From positions 62,001-126,000 of the forward strand of contig JAPFFF010000020.1 in the NCBI GenBank assembly GCA_039105265.1: 64,000 nucleotides of DNA, given 5' to 3'. The DNA comes from Tritrichomonas musculus (lineage: Eukaryota; Parabasalia; Tritrichomonadida; Tritrichomonadidae). The position numbers were made by a program, and so were the translations under genes. The notes under the pieces are model-generated. The model saw only the letters and a list, made by a program, of their open reading frames with translations, did not search any database and was not told the DNA's origin. Below, piece after piece: positions 21,001-29,266 of this stretch (its first letter is position 1; every line of letters begins with the position of its first letter).

Positions 21001-21146
21001 AAAATTCCTTTTGTTGTTAAATTTGTTGCTGTACCATTTTCGCTTTTCACAAATTTGGATTCATCTATAGTCCCTCCGCCGCCTCCTCCTAAGCCAGCTC
21101 CATTAACTAATTTTTCAATATCTCTTGCTGAATATATACCAGTCAT
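18069..21146 (-). CDS. Long fibre-like element protein, 1025 aa
   Basis: Start placed at the ATG 21146 (MTGIYSARDI); the longer frame to 21161 begins with TTG. A glycine run (GLGGGGGGT, about 20-28) is followed by beta-rich text typical of fibre shafts. There are repeated modules around CQNLNE-GFAT-F and LE-KCQNI, and several short coiled-coil segments (QKKTQHIADTG, LEDRLKVLETKCQNIEG). The family resemblance is to phage or virus tail-fibre-like proteins in general layout; no named homolog is recognised. The gene sits between the other fibre-like gene and a small protein in one same-strand block. Confidence 0.65.
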   Translation of the reverse strand: MTGIYSARDIEKLVNGAGLGGGGGGTIDESKFVKSENGTATNLTTKGILNVQGNTPSWVVDNIEKVAEFNGYVDFNAGVNFQFPEKIVWNFDDGKAPTTRTIQQKNLKSLCQDIVDIKEEVEKIKVPDAPPATGTPIDTSNLATKEEITAINSNITELQKKTQHIADTGLPGGKFDFWISERENALATEIVQATNYTKNQLPDKIKELEDKTKHLNLDGYAKSSFAVSGLDGKISTGMAIVDAAKGFPKCEKQVKNLNEEGFATNTFKIIGTNKNATADQITEGIAKITTLETEMNDLKNKPDIDISKLDEKYINNQYYQGTKSKDSSVIYLTPAEYQEMTAEDRAAYNWKIHNLKSKQIGQLLDKTVSLHTKLEKYMVGTLKTNNSTKIFKTMAEYEVMTAEEKEKYTWNTSYVKAKEIGQITYDLSNTTKKVNSRCQNLNESGFATTNFQVAYTTKGSSKAYYFTDNLVQEHIKMMNATHFVNDNIYPATLKFGDEGQALYLDKPAYFHWGFYLRTVIEKDKAVMACAKVKTETNNYVVDSAWIAQFFINTMKFREISADYLTDQRRIEPVVPYTLRTLSLEDEIVDEPTNTETTTTEEEEVDEGAPGTEDNPIIWDGSKMAQINQKYDETWKETMDYLHANVEETYNDIKANYQTNKQIGKFCRNSLFCESMKGKIPLKPLKPQELASYGFVEFAQSDLEMYDEGGFFAIILVAGKELSETESKLDISLQGLQHYHANHFILHLFDRKRHQKIYDLNGIDHVFEFILSDNNLTIKSDLSSDLYTFTYTYTEDVLKVSITGSLKLKLVYDAADNQYWNADEGWEKKEDKELENRLVVYYELPINENFKNYLASLGTGGGSLDSSIYSRVSDLESIIKDLTQTFQEHNTKIDYKMENENFESLAPHTYAIENQEGDKNESESTNIFDKWVSTTTDQFDYFNQGIKDIWSFCAGMSEDIGNLEDNLGSASDFSKLEDRLKVLETKCQNIEGDTPTLSTGQLTIENLMNSYNERITILEKKCQNIK

Positions 21147-21188
21147 TTGTTTTCTTTTCAAAAAAATTTTTTTATCCCACTATACTCT

Positions 21189-21683
21189 TTAATAAATTAA
21201 TTTCAAAAACATTACAAAATCATCAGGAATTATAGTGTTTGTACCATCTCCTTTTCCGTCAGTAAACCAGACCTCAAATCCTTGTTTTCTATTACTATTT
21301 ACTTTATATTTTCGATTATCATCTGGGACTTGCAAATTTGCATAATAAACTAAAAAATCACAATATTGGTCTCTTGGAACAAAGCTTGAATGAACTTCGA
21401 CTTCTCCAGATATTGAACCATCTACGGTACATCTACAATATTGAAAAATTATATATTTATCTTTTTCGACATTACTTGGAGAAACAAATTCTTGAGGATA
21501 ATGAAAGATAAAGTGTTTATTGACGGGATTAAAAACAAAACCTCTTGATTTAAGACAATCTACAGTTTGTGTTTCTAATTCTTTTTGATTTAATTTCCAT
21601 CCTCTAATAGGGAAATAAGTCTTATCAGCGCCTGTTTGGACATTTATATCAGGGTTTATATTATACGAAATAATTCTTGACAT
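21189..21683 (-). CDS. Small beta-rich element protein, candidate minor structural protein
   Basis: A 164-aa protein starting MSRIISYNINPDINVQ. It is beta-rich, with FIFHYPQEFVSP and IIFQYCRCTVDGSISGEV, and ends DDFVMFLKLIY. The size and beta content would suit a single jelly-roll minor capsid protein next to the capsid-like genes, but this is inference only. It lies 34 bp from the capsid-like gene that follows on the same strand. Confidence 0.6.
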   Translation of the reverse strand: MSRIISYNINPDINVQTGADKTYFPIRGWKLNQKELETQTVDCLKSRGFVFNPVNKHFIFHYPQEFVSPSNVEKDKYIIFQYCRCTVDGSISGEVEVHSSFVPRDQYCDFLVYYANLQVPDDNRKYKVNSNRKQGFEVWFTDGKGDGTNTIIPDDFVMFLKLIY

Positions 21684-21716
21684 TTTTTTACAAAAAAAAA
21701 TATATATTTTATATCT

Positions 21717-23471
21717 TTATTCATACCCAATAGGGACTCCATCCTTATGATATTCTACTCCATTTTCTACAGACCAAGACCAGTATGTATCTGAACATAT
21801 CCACATTTCTGGAGGAGGTAATTGAGGTTGAGTATCTGTTGGAGTTCCTTTTTCATCTGTCTCAGGATAGAGATATGTATCATTTTTCTCTAATCTAACA
21901 TTTTCTCCAACATCGATTCTATCACCATGAAATTCTATTTTTACTCCTCGACATCCTGTATCAATACCATCAAAAACATATCCTGCATTACTTCTTTCTA
22001 ACTGGAAATTTAAGCCAAAACTAGTATTGTCAAAAGTGCCGGAATAAAATCTTTTTAAAGAATGGTCATATACATTATTTAATGGTCTAGAGATAGATTC
22101 CATTAACTCATTCGTAGCTTCTATACCATCTAATTCATTCGCATAAAGCTGATATTGAACAAATCGGCCATCCCAGGTATTTTCAAATTCTTGTTGAGGA
22201 TAAACTTTTTTATCAATTTGGAGCTGGACATTTTTATACATAGGATTTTGATAACAGGTAATATCATTATAATGTCTTGGAAACATCATTGTTATATTTG
22301 TAGCATTCCTCAAAGGAACAATTTTTGAACAGACAATTCCTTTTTCTGTATGTTTTTGCTCAAAAATATGTCTTGTTAATTCTTGTGCTGGAATATACAT
22401 TTCTTGATTAAAAGTAGTCATTAATTCATCTACAACCTCTGGTTTGACTCCAAAGCCGAAACAATTTGTTCTTCCTTTCATTATCATAGGCTTCTTATTT
22501 TGATTTACTATCAAAGCATTATTCATCAAAGTATTTTGGAAAGGAGGGTCTAACTTTGCTATAAAATCATTATAACTACCGATAATTTTTCCTTCCTGCT
22601 CTATTTGAACAAATCTTTTTGGAATAATAATATCGGGCTGGTAATTCAAAACAAGATGATTGTTATTTTCCCAAAATCTTTTCAGTTCAGCAACATTTGA
22701 TGGAGGAATTTGGCACCAAACCAGGCCGTCTAAAGATGTTCGAATTTCTTCTACAATTTCTCCGATAAGAGCATTAGGATAGAGTCTCCATGCCTGAAGA
22801 ACAAGCTGGTCTGTGAAAGGAATAATTAATTCCATTTTTATTGGAACCCAGCTTCTTTTACCTTCCTCTGTCCAAACCAATTTTTTGAGAGGAATATAAC
22901 AACCACAGACATTTGGCGACATCATTACTACATTTTCCCAGAGAGAATGAGAATGAGGACTTGTTATTTTTGTATCGCGAGTTCTAATAGAATTATAAGC
23001 AAAAGACTCTCTTATCATCTCATTTTGATAGTATTCTGAGATTAATTTTCCATCACAAAAGAAACGGCATTCTGATATTATTTCAACAGCATCTTTAAAA
23101 CCAACAAATATTTGACAAATTTCGTCCGAGTCTAAGAGTTCCCAAAGAGCCAATTCATCATCTTCTGCTCGGTTTGTCGCCCAGCTATGAAATGGAATTT
23201 CTTTCTCGAAACCTACTTCAAACTCAATCTCCATAGATATGAAACTTTTTTCGATTTGAGATATTGTATGATTTGGATGTGTCAGCATAATATGAGTTTT
23301 TTCTCCGATAGGCAAAGGAATATCTTTTTCATGAAATTCTTCAGAAAATGTTGAAAAAGTATTATCGCCACTATTAAATTGAAGCAAAAGCCTCATATCA
23401 TGTTCAAAAAAGCCAGTAATATCTCCTTCATTCATTCCTGTGTTTTTCTTTCGAGCGTTCTCAAAGGTCAT
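21717..23471 (-). CDS. Capsid-like protein, copy 1 (584 aa)
   Basis: A 584-aa protein, about the size of double-jelly-roll capsid proteins. The segment IFVGFKDAVEIISECRFFCD...ESFAYNSIRTRDTK...HSHSLWENVVMMSPNV resembles in layout the Polinton capsid region recalled from Trichomonas (a VGFK-type strand, then an ESF helix, then a K-HS-LW motif). A second related copy lies directly upstream. It shares this core, the LTRH-FEQ/E-H segment and a C-terminal motif PPPE-W-CSDTYW-WSV ending in GYE. The capsid call rests on this resemblance and on the protease and ATPase partners; a structure prediction would settle it. Confidence 0.65.
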   Translation of the reverse strand: MTFENARKKNTGMNEGDITGFFEHDMRLLLQFNSGDNTFSTFSEEFHEKDIPLPIGEKTHIMLTHPNHTISQIEKSFISMEIEFEVGFEKEIPFHSWATNRAEDDELALWELLDSDEICQIFVGFKDAVEIISECRFFCDGKLISEYYQNEMIRESFAYNSIRTRDTKITSPHSHSLWENVVMMSPNVCGCYIPLKKLVWTEEGKRSWVPIKMELIIPFTDQLVLQAWRLYPNALIGEIVEEIRTSLDGLVWCQIPPSNVAELKRFWENNNHLVLNYQPDIIIPKRFVQIEQEGKIIGSYNDFIAKLDPPFQNTLMNNALIVNQNKKPMIMKGRTNCFGFGVKPEVVDELMTTFNQEMYIPAQELTRHIFEQKHTEKGIVCSKIVPLRNATNITMMFPRHYNDITCYQNPMYKNVQLQIDKKVYPQQEFENTWDGRFVQYQLYANELDGIEATNELMESISRPLNNVYDHSLKRFYSGTFDNTSFGLNFQLERSNAGYVFDGIDTGCRGVKIEFHGDRIDVGENVRLEKNDTYLYPETDEKGTPTDTQPQLPPPEMWICSDTYWSWSVENGVEYHKDGVPIGYE

Positions 23472-23481
23472 TTTTGTTATT

Positions 23482-23494
23482 CAAAAAAATAATT
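23482..23494 (-). promoter_or_regulatory. Element start-proximal motif AATTATTTTTTTG
   Basis: Same 13-mer as at 18037 and 28447, ending 10 bases before the ATG at 23471. Confidence 0.45.
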
Positions 23495-23504
23495 TATATA
23501 CTTT

Positions 23505-25427
23505 TTACTCATAACCAGCAGGAATACCTCTTTGATAATATCGAACTCCATCTTGAACTGACCAAGTCCAGTATGTATCTGAGCAAACCCACAATTCAGG
23601 AGGTGGAGGAGATGATTTTTCACTAATTCTTGGATAAGTTAAATCTTGCAATTTGGTCTGGATGCCATAAAACATCTCCTTCGTTGTCATGACCTGTATT
23701 TTGAGATTCTCCTCTAAAGTCGATAGTTACGGTATGACTTCCTGTATCAATACCATCAAAAACATATCCAGCATTACCTCTTTCTAACTGGAAGTTAATT
23801 CCGAAACTAGTATTGTCAAATGGAGCTGTAATAATCCTCTTTCCTTCCTTAGGGTCTAATGCAGATAAAAGTTGAGAACCGTTCATGTCTCCAGTGGTAT
23901 ATTCAAGAGTTAATGGACGAGATATTGATTCAACAAATTCTTGGGTAGGTTCTATCATACCATCTAATTCATTAGCCATAAGCTGATATTGAACAAATCG
24001 CCCATCCCAAGTATTATTCCATTCTGTTTCTGGATACGATTTCTTATTAACGATTAATTTGACATTTTTATATCCGATATTTTGAAAAACTGTACAGTCT
24101 TCAGAATGGAAAGGAAACATAACTGTGATGTTTGTAGCATTCCTCAAAGGTATTGTCTTTGATTGTTTAAATCCAGAATGGTCAGGATGACCTTCGAATT
24201 GATGTCTTGTTAATTCTTGTGCTGGAATAATTATTGGTTCATTGAGGGTTTCCATCAAGGCCTGAATAACATCTGGCTTAATACCAAAGCCTGCACAATT
24301 TGTTTTGCATTGCCTAATTTCACAGGAATTTTCATTGACTTTCAGAGTTGCTTGAGCGATTGTATACATAATCGTTCTTTGTGTTGTTATATTGGTCCTT
24401 GCAATTCCTGGCATTGTAGAAATTCCAAAATATGTGTGGTTTGCCACCTTGGCCCAACAGGGATTCCAAACACTTTATCAACAGCAGCACAAGTCTTTGC
24501 TTCGTTCACGATTATTGCTGGATTATTTATCTGAACAAAATGATTTGTTATTGGAAGAAAGTCGGGAGTTCCATACTCTACGGCCTTTGTATCCATTGTC
24601 CAAAACTTTTTGACTTCAGCAACGTGTTTAGGATGAACCTGGCACCAAACTAAGCCGTTTAAGGCAAATTTGATTTCTTCTTCCATTTCTCCTAAAATTC
24701 TATTTGGATAAAGCCTCCAAGCCTGAAGAACAAGCTGGTCTGTGAATGGAATACATAATTTTATTTCGACATCAACTTTCTTGTTTGGAACAAATTTTGC
24801 ACAACCTGCCGCATCGCCTGTATTGATTTTGAGATCGTCATCTTTTCTGGGGACTTCATCTCCTTTTCCTGCAGCAAAGAATTTTTCCAATGGAATATAA
24901 CAACCACAAACATTTGGAGACATCATACAGACATCTTCCCAAAGAGAATGAGAATGTGGATTAGCTTTTTTGGCATCTTTTCCTCGAATACAGTTATATG
25001 CAAAAGACTCTCTGACCATTTCATTTTGATGATAATTATCGACTAACCTTCCATCGACCCAGAAAAATGCTTCAGAAATTATTTCGACAGCATCTTTAAA
25101 TCCAACAAAGATATATTGTAAATGCCTATGAGCTGCGTCATAATATAAATGGTCTGGACCATCTAATTCGAGATTTAATTTTAAGGTAATTTCAATAAAG
25201 CCTTTCTCAATTTGAGACATAGTATGAGCTGAATGAGTCATTCGAATTTTCGTTTTTGTGTTTAATCTAACTGGTTCATCTTTATCATGGCAGTTTTCTT
25301 GAACGATAGAAAAGGTGTTATCTCCGCTGTTTCTTTGAATCAAATTCCTCAATTTATCATTGAAAAAGTTTAAAACATCTCCTTCATCGTTTCCACGATT
25401 CTGATATTGCACGTTTGCGTAGGTCAT
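23505..25427 (-). pseudogene. Capsid-like region, copy 2 (broken)
   Basis: Paralog of the 21717-23471 gene, adjacent and on the same strand. It starts MTYANVQYQNRGNDEGDV and carries the core IFVGFKDAVEIISEAFFWVD...ESFAYNCIRGKDAKKANPHS and the same FTDQLVLQAWRLYPN helix. It ends with the same CSDTYW-WSV motif and GYE terminus. The copy is broken, with about two breaks. Such a pair could have come from tandem duplication and divergence; the two are clearly diverged, so the duplication is older than the insertion here. Confidence 0.65.
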
Positions 25428-25507
25428 TTTATTTCTCAGTAAATAAAAAAATAAAACCCAGAATTTTTTTTTATCATCTATGAATACATTTTTTTACGTC
25501 CAGTAAA

Positions 25508-25819
25508 ATGGCTTTTGGATCTTTCGGAAAGAAAATCAAAGAGGGATGGAATAAAGTTAAGCAATGGGGTAAAAATACTATAGAGAAAGTAGGAAATGTT
25601 GTTAGAAAAGTCGGTTCGACAGCAGGAAATATTGCTGGACAAGTCGGAGATAACCTTGGGAGAGTCGGAGAATTTGTAGGAGGTTTTGCTCCAGAATTAG
25701 GTCAGACAATAGGAGATATAGGAGGTACTATCGGCAAAATTGGAGGTATAGCTTCTGATGTAGCAAGAAGAATCCCTACGTCAAATGACGGGCCTAATAT
25801 AACAAAATTTAAGGTTTAA
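25508..25819 (+). CDS. Glycine-rich amphipathic element protein, 103 aa
   Basis: Starts MAFGSFGKKIKEGWNKVKQW, an amphipathic basic helix, followed by repeats of the type V(G/R)xVGxxxGxIxG (VGSTAGNIAGQVGDNLGRVG). This resembles in general style the small membrane-active minor capsid proteins of adenovirus (pVI/pX) and of Polinton relatives; homology is not shown. It is divergent from the capsid-like block and shares its N-terminal motif with two micro-proteins at 15302 and 15456. Confidence 0.6.
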   Translation: MAFGSFGKKIKEGWNKVKQWGKNTIEKVGNVVRKVGSTAGNIAGQVGDNLGRVGEFVGGFAPELGQTIGDIGGTIGKIGGIASDVARRIPTSNDGPNITKFKV

Positions 25820-25827
25820 ACCCTGAT

Positions 25828-25962
25828 TTAAGAATACATTTTCATCCATATTTCATCATCTAATGGAGGTTCTTTTGGAGGGACAATTTTCATTATACGA
25901 ATTCCTAAGTTAAAGAATTCGATAATTACTAAGCATCCTAACAAAATATTTGTTATAATCAT
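25828..25962 (-). CDS. Small membrane protein, 44 aa
   Basis: ATG at 25962. MIITNILLGCLVIIEFFNLG forms one hydrophobic segment (residues 2-19), followed by a basic turn and a polar/acidic tail KIVPPKEPPLDDEIWMKMYS. Single-pass membrane topology is likely. It fits exactly between two plus-strand genes of the element (9 bp and 36 bp away), which supports it being real. Confidence 0.5.
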   Translation of the reverse strand: MIITNILLGCLVIIEFFNLGIRIMKIVPPKEPPLDDEIWMKMYS

Positions 25963-25998
25963 CTTTAAATCGCGATAATTATTTTTATTTTTTTTTAA

Positions 25999-26511
25999 AT
26001 GAATGTGAATATTATTGAGCCAATTAAAAATTTTATAAAAGAGTTTAATACTATAGACGAATTCAACGCCTTTTATTCACTACATAAGGACGAAATGGAT
26101 GCCTTAACAACACACAAATTAAATAAAATGTATTCTGTAAAAGGGTATAGAATCACTAAAATAAAAGGAGTTTTGATGCTAAAAAGATGGGATACTTCAA
26201 AGAATGACGAAGAAGAGAAAATCAAGGAAGAGATAACAAATGCTTCGACCCGAGCTAAAGAAGTCGATGAATATGTCCGAAATGATTTAAGTAAAAAGAT
26301 TGAAAATCTCAGTGTTTATAGTCAGCAAATCGAGAACATATATGACGAAATTAAAAAATTAAAAATAGAAAATTCTTCATATAAATTCCAGTATGAAAAA
26401 ATGAAAAAAGATTTAGACAACTCAATAGATGAAATAAAAAATGATTTCCGAAAAATAAAAAGTACAGTCAACGATATCATCGACTATCTAAATGGAAATA
26501 AAAAACAATAA
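25999..26511 (+). CDS. Coiled-coil element protein, 170 aa
   Basis: N-terminal 60 residues are compact (NFIKEFNTIDEFNAFYSLHK). From about residue 75 to 165 there is a long heptad-type helix (EVDEYVRNDLSKKIENLSVY...). No family recognised. Likely a structural or oligomerising protein. Confidence 0.6.
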   Translation: MNVNIIEPIKNFIKEFNTIDEFNAFYSLHKDEMDALTTHKLNKMYSVKGYRITKIKGVLMLKRWDTSKNDEEEKIKEEITNASTRAKEVDEYVRNDLSKKIENLSVYSQQIENIYDEIKKLKIENSSYKFQYEKMKKDLDNSIDEIKNDFRKIKSTVNDIIDYLNGNKKQ

Positions 26512-26541
26512 AAATTTTAAGAAAAATTGAAGTATTTTTAT

Positions 26542-26967
26542 TTACTTATCTTCTTTTGGTTTTTCTTTTTTTGTATCATCATTCTTTTGGTCCTTGATAG
26601 GCAAGAAGTCTTGAATAACTTCATTTAGGTAGTCTGACTCTATGTCAAAGTCGTCAAATGTATCAATATCGTCTGTTTCGAGCGTAGGACCCATTCTTTG
26701 GTTGTTGTTGTTGTTGGATTCTTCATTCTTGAAGTAAAGCTGCCAGACATCACGCCAGATAAACTTTTCTTCCTGGTCTTTGTTTATGCTTTTGTCCTTC
26801 AGAGTCTCTTCTAGGCGAGCATAATTGTGCCTGGGAACAATTTCGATGAACTTTCTTACTATATCTTTCTTGAATCCGAAATAGTGATTCTCCCCAGCAT
26901 ATTGAAAGAAGAATTCTTTCTTATTATCAAAAAGCCAGCTTTTGAAGGTCTTTCCATTCTTATGCAT
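26542..26967 (-). CDS. Element protein of unknown function, acidic tail (141 aa)
   Basis: Starts MHKNGKTFKSWLFDNKKEFF with an aromatic-rich N-terminal half (FQYAGENHYFGFKKDIV). An Asn run and an acidic, Lys-rich tail follow. Convergent with the coiled-coil gene. Its upstream region is the TGGGAT repeat tract. Unknown family. Confidence 0.55.
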   Translation of the reverse strand: MHKNGKTFKSWLFDNKKEFFFQYAGENHYFGFKKDIVRKFIEIVPRHNYARLEETLKDKSINKDQEEKFIWRDVWQLYFKNEESNNNNNQRMGPTLETDDIDTFDDFDIESDYLNEVIQDFLPIKDQKNDDTKKEKPKEDK

Positions 26968-27503
26968 AGTATTTTAGTGATGTGAATGTCCGACCACTTC
27001 ACCTCCTAAAATTTTTGCTCAGAAATTCCCAACACCCTCAGAAAAAAATTGAATGAGTCGGCCAATCGTAAACCTTTGAAAAAAAAAAACTTTAGATAAA
27101 ATTTTTGAATCCAAAATCTTTTTTTGATTTATCTTGGTCAAATCCCAAAAATGGGATCGAAAATGGGATCGAAATCCCAAAAATGGGATTACCTCAAAAA
27201 GACCCTATTTTAGCTGTTTTTTGACCTAAAAAGTGGTCAAATTAGCCTCTTTTTCTAAAAACCCCTACCCAAATATTATCCCATTTTTAATCCCATTTTT
27301 AAAAAAAGATATATATAATATAATATTGTGTTTTCTTAAAATAAATTATGAGAACTCTTCTATCGTTCGTATATAATATGTTAGAAATTTTTGGGAGGGC
27401 CAAAAATGGGATCAAAAATGGGATCGAAAAAATGAGATTTGCCCTATTTCCCCATACTAAATTTCCTGGGGCAAAATGACAATCCCAAAAATAGATTTTA
27501 GTC
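26968..27503. repeat. Gene-free region with AAAATGGGATC motif cluster
   Basis: The longest clear gene-free stretch inside the element. AAAATGGGAT(C/T) or its complement occurs about ten times between 27140 and 27440. Copies are plus-oriented at both flanks, with minus-oriented copies (ATCCCATTTTT) near 27280-27300. GGCC/GGTCAAA fragments are also repeated. Clustered repeats in both orientations suggest a replication origin, packaging site or regulatory region; none is shown. Confidence 0.55.
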
Positions 27504-28430
27504 TTATTTTCTTATGAAAGTATCTCCTCCGTCTGTGCATTGTACAATCAACATAGGATGGTCATCTGGGTTTGTATTCTTTATTTTATTAACTTCATTG
27601 TATTTCTCAAAAAATTCATCCCAGTCTAAATTTGAGGCCGACTGACCATATATAAATCGAATTTGCTGTTTATTGAACCCTGGGAATAAATATAAGGTTG
27701 TTATCTCATTTTTGATATGCGGCTTTATACCTTTCCATCCTTGGATTAACAAGAAAAAAGAGACATTATTATGACGACATCTTCTGAGTAATTGACTAAA
27801 AAATGACTCTTCTGAGGAGAATAATTTTGAGTTGCTGATATCGTCGAAAAGGAAAATTGTATGCAAAAATTTCTTTTCAAAATTTTCAACATGAAGAACT
27901 TCGAATAAATCTTCTTTTTGTTCTTCTGGAATTTCATTTTTTGTTCTTTCTCTACGAATTCTATAATACATACTTTTTGCTGTCAAAATTTCGTCTATAC
28001 AATCTTCAGCATCCTCTTCAGCTACTAAAACAATAGGCATTTCTATCATATTTTTCAAAGTTTGCCAGCTTTTATCATTTTCTTCACCGTCCTTTGTTAT
28101 ATAAACTAAGAGATGATGAGTCCCCATATAGCCTATTTTAATAATTTCTTCTAGCGCCGTTACGGTTTTACCAAGGCTTTGTTTACCGACTATAACATTA
28201 ACAGAATTATATTTTGTAATAATATCTTTATGTATTGGAGCTATCAAAGCATCTTTATTATCTATCTGTTTTGCTTTTAATTTTGCCTGAATTTTTTTAC
28301 GTATATCATTATTAAAACCTTTCTCTTCTTCACCTACTCTCCTTAATTTTTCGCCTAATGTAAGTTGTTTTGAGCTATTTGGTTCGGTATCAGAGTCAGA
28401 ATCGGAATAATAATCATAATCACTAGACAT
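27504..28430 (-). CDS. FtsK/HerA-type genome-packaging ATPase (A32-like)
   Basis: Start placed at the ATG 28430 (MSSDYDYYSDSDSD), giving 308 aa; an upstream in-frame extension to 28565 overlaps the next gene and is less likely. Walker A reads VIVGKQSLGKT, Walker B reads TIFLFDDI. Downstream comes LLRRCRHNNVSFFLLIQGWKGI, the conserved arginine/glutamine region of A32-type packaging ATPases, then NEITTLYLFPGF. The family pumps the genome into capsids. The N-terminal Ser/Asp-rich tail is extra. The same 13-mer motif as at two other element genes lies 17 nt upstream. Confidence 0.85.
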   Translation of the reverse strand: MSSDYDYYSDSDSDTEPNSSKQLTLGEKLRRVGEEEKGFNNDIRKKIQAKLKAKQIDNKDALIAPIHKDIITKYNSVNVIVGKQSLGKTVTALEEIIKIGYMGTHHLLVYITKDGEENDKSWQTLKNMIEMPIVLVAEEDAEDCIDEILTAKSMYYRIRRERTKNEIPEEQKEDLFEVLHVENFEKKFLHTIFLFDDISNSKLFSSEESFFSQLLRRCRHNNVSFFLLIQGWKGIKPHIKNEITTLYLFPGFNKQQIRFIYGQSASNLDWDEFFEKYNEVNKIKNTNPDDHPMLIVQCTDGGDTFIRK

Positions 28431-28446
28431 TTTTTTTTCTTTAATG

Positions 28447-28459
28447 CAAAAAAATAATT
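28447..28459 (-). promoter_or_regulatory. Element start-proximal motif AATTATTTTTTTG
   Basis: Third identical copy of the 13-mer, ending 16 bases before the ATPase ATG at 28430. Confidence 0.45.
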
Positions 28460-28470
28460 CAATATTGTTT

Positions 28471-29085
28471 TTATTCTTCCTCTTTATCATCATTTTCCTT
28501 AGCTTTAGGCTTCTCTTTATCATCATCATCTGACTTGAATCCCTTAGCTGCTTCACGTATAGCATAGGCTAAAATTTTAGTAATATCTTCTCGGAAATGT
28601 TCTTGGTCATCCAACTCTCCGGCCTTACTTTCATCAATAATATTGTCAACAATAATTTGATATTCTAGTTGGATATTCTTTTTGTTTCGTAATTTGGTCT
28701 GTTCTTCTTCTGAATTACAGTTATATTTCTTATATAATTGTTTCAAAACCATTTCTTCCCAGACTATAGGATATGCTTTATTAAGTAATCTCATCTTATC
28801 TACAGGGATTAAATCGGCAAAATCTGTTTCTGCTAAAGCTTGTTCAGTAGACTTTGAAAGAACATATTTTTTGAATTTATTGAGGGCGGATAATTTCCTA
28901 CCGCCTTTTTCTTTCGATAATTCTTTGACCATTTTCTTTAATTCTGCAACTTCACCACCTACTTTATCTTGCGAAACTTCTATGTATTCGACGGGTTCTG
29001 AGACCGTTCTTGACGGGACACGACGAGGTCTGGGCGGTAAACTAGCTTGGTCTTGTGTTTTTCTCCTTAAGCTTCGAGTAGTCAT
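28471..29085 (-). CDS. Element protein with basic N terminus and coiled coil, 204 aa
   Basis: Starts MTTRSLRRKTQDQASLPPRP, a basic Arg/Pro-rich N terminus. A coiled-coil stretch (EVAELKKMVKELSKEKGG) follows, then a helical domain and an acidic tail ending DDKEEE. Unknown family. It lies 40 bp upstream of the ATPase start on the same strand, so a partner of the packaging ATPase is possible. Confidence 0.6.
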   Translation of the reverse strand: MTTRSLRRKTQDQASLPPRPRRVPSRTVSEPVEYIEVSQDKVGGEVAELKKMVKELSKEKGGRKLSALNKFKKYVLSKSTEQALAETDFADLIPVDKMRLLNKAYPIVWEEMVLKQLYKKYNCNSEEEQTKLRNKKNIQLEYQIIVDNIIDESKAGELDDQEHFREDITKILAYAIREAAKGFKSDDDDKEKPKAKENDDKEEE

Positions 29086-29162
29086 TTTCTTATTTGCATT
29101 GAAAGAAAAAAGTTCAAAATAATTTTTCTTTTTGAGATATCTTCACTTTTTTATTATGCATT

Positions 29163-29228
29163 TTAACGTCGACGACGTGTAGTAGTAGTACGGCGACGAG
29201 AGGTTGTTGTTCTTCTTCTTGCTGGCAT
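29163..29228 (-). CDS. Arg/Thr-rich micro-peptide, 21 aa
   Basis: Reads MPARRRTTTSRRRTTTTRRR and one final Arg: ten Arg and seven Thr in 21 residues. It lies in the gap between the 204-aa gene and the giant helical region, with an A-rich leader before the ATG. Its composition matches protamine-like DNA-condensing peptides, as in the mature adenovirus mu peptide. Homology cannot be claimed at this length. The GC-rich, CGT-rich codons differ from the surrounding DNA, which argues for selection on the peptide. Confidence 0.45.
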   Translation of the reverse strand: MPARRRTTTSRRRTTTTRRRR

Positions 29229-29266
29229 TTTACTTGGAGGAAAAAAAATTTTTTTTATCTTTCCAT

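Noticed and set aside
28431-28565. N-terminal extension of the packaging ATPase
   Set aside because: It overlaps the start-proximal motif and the neighbouring gene; the ATG at 28430 has the usual A-rich leader of this element.
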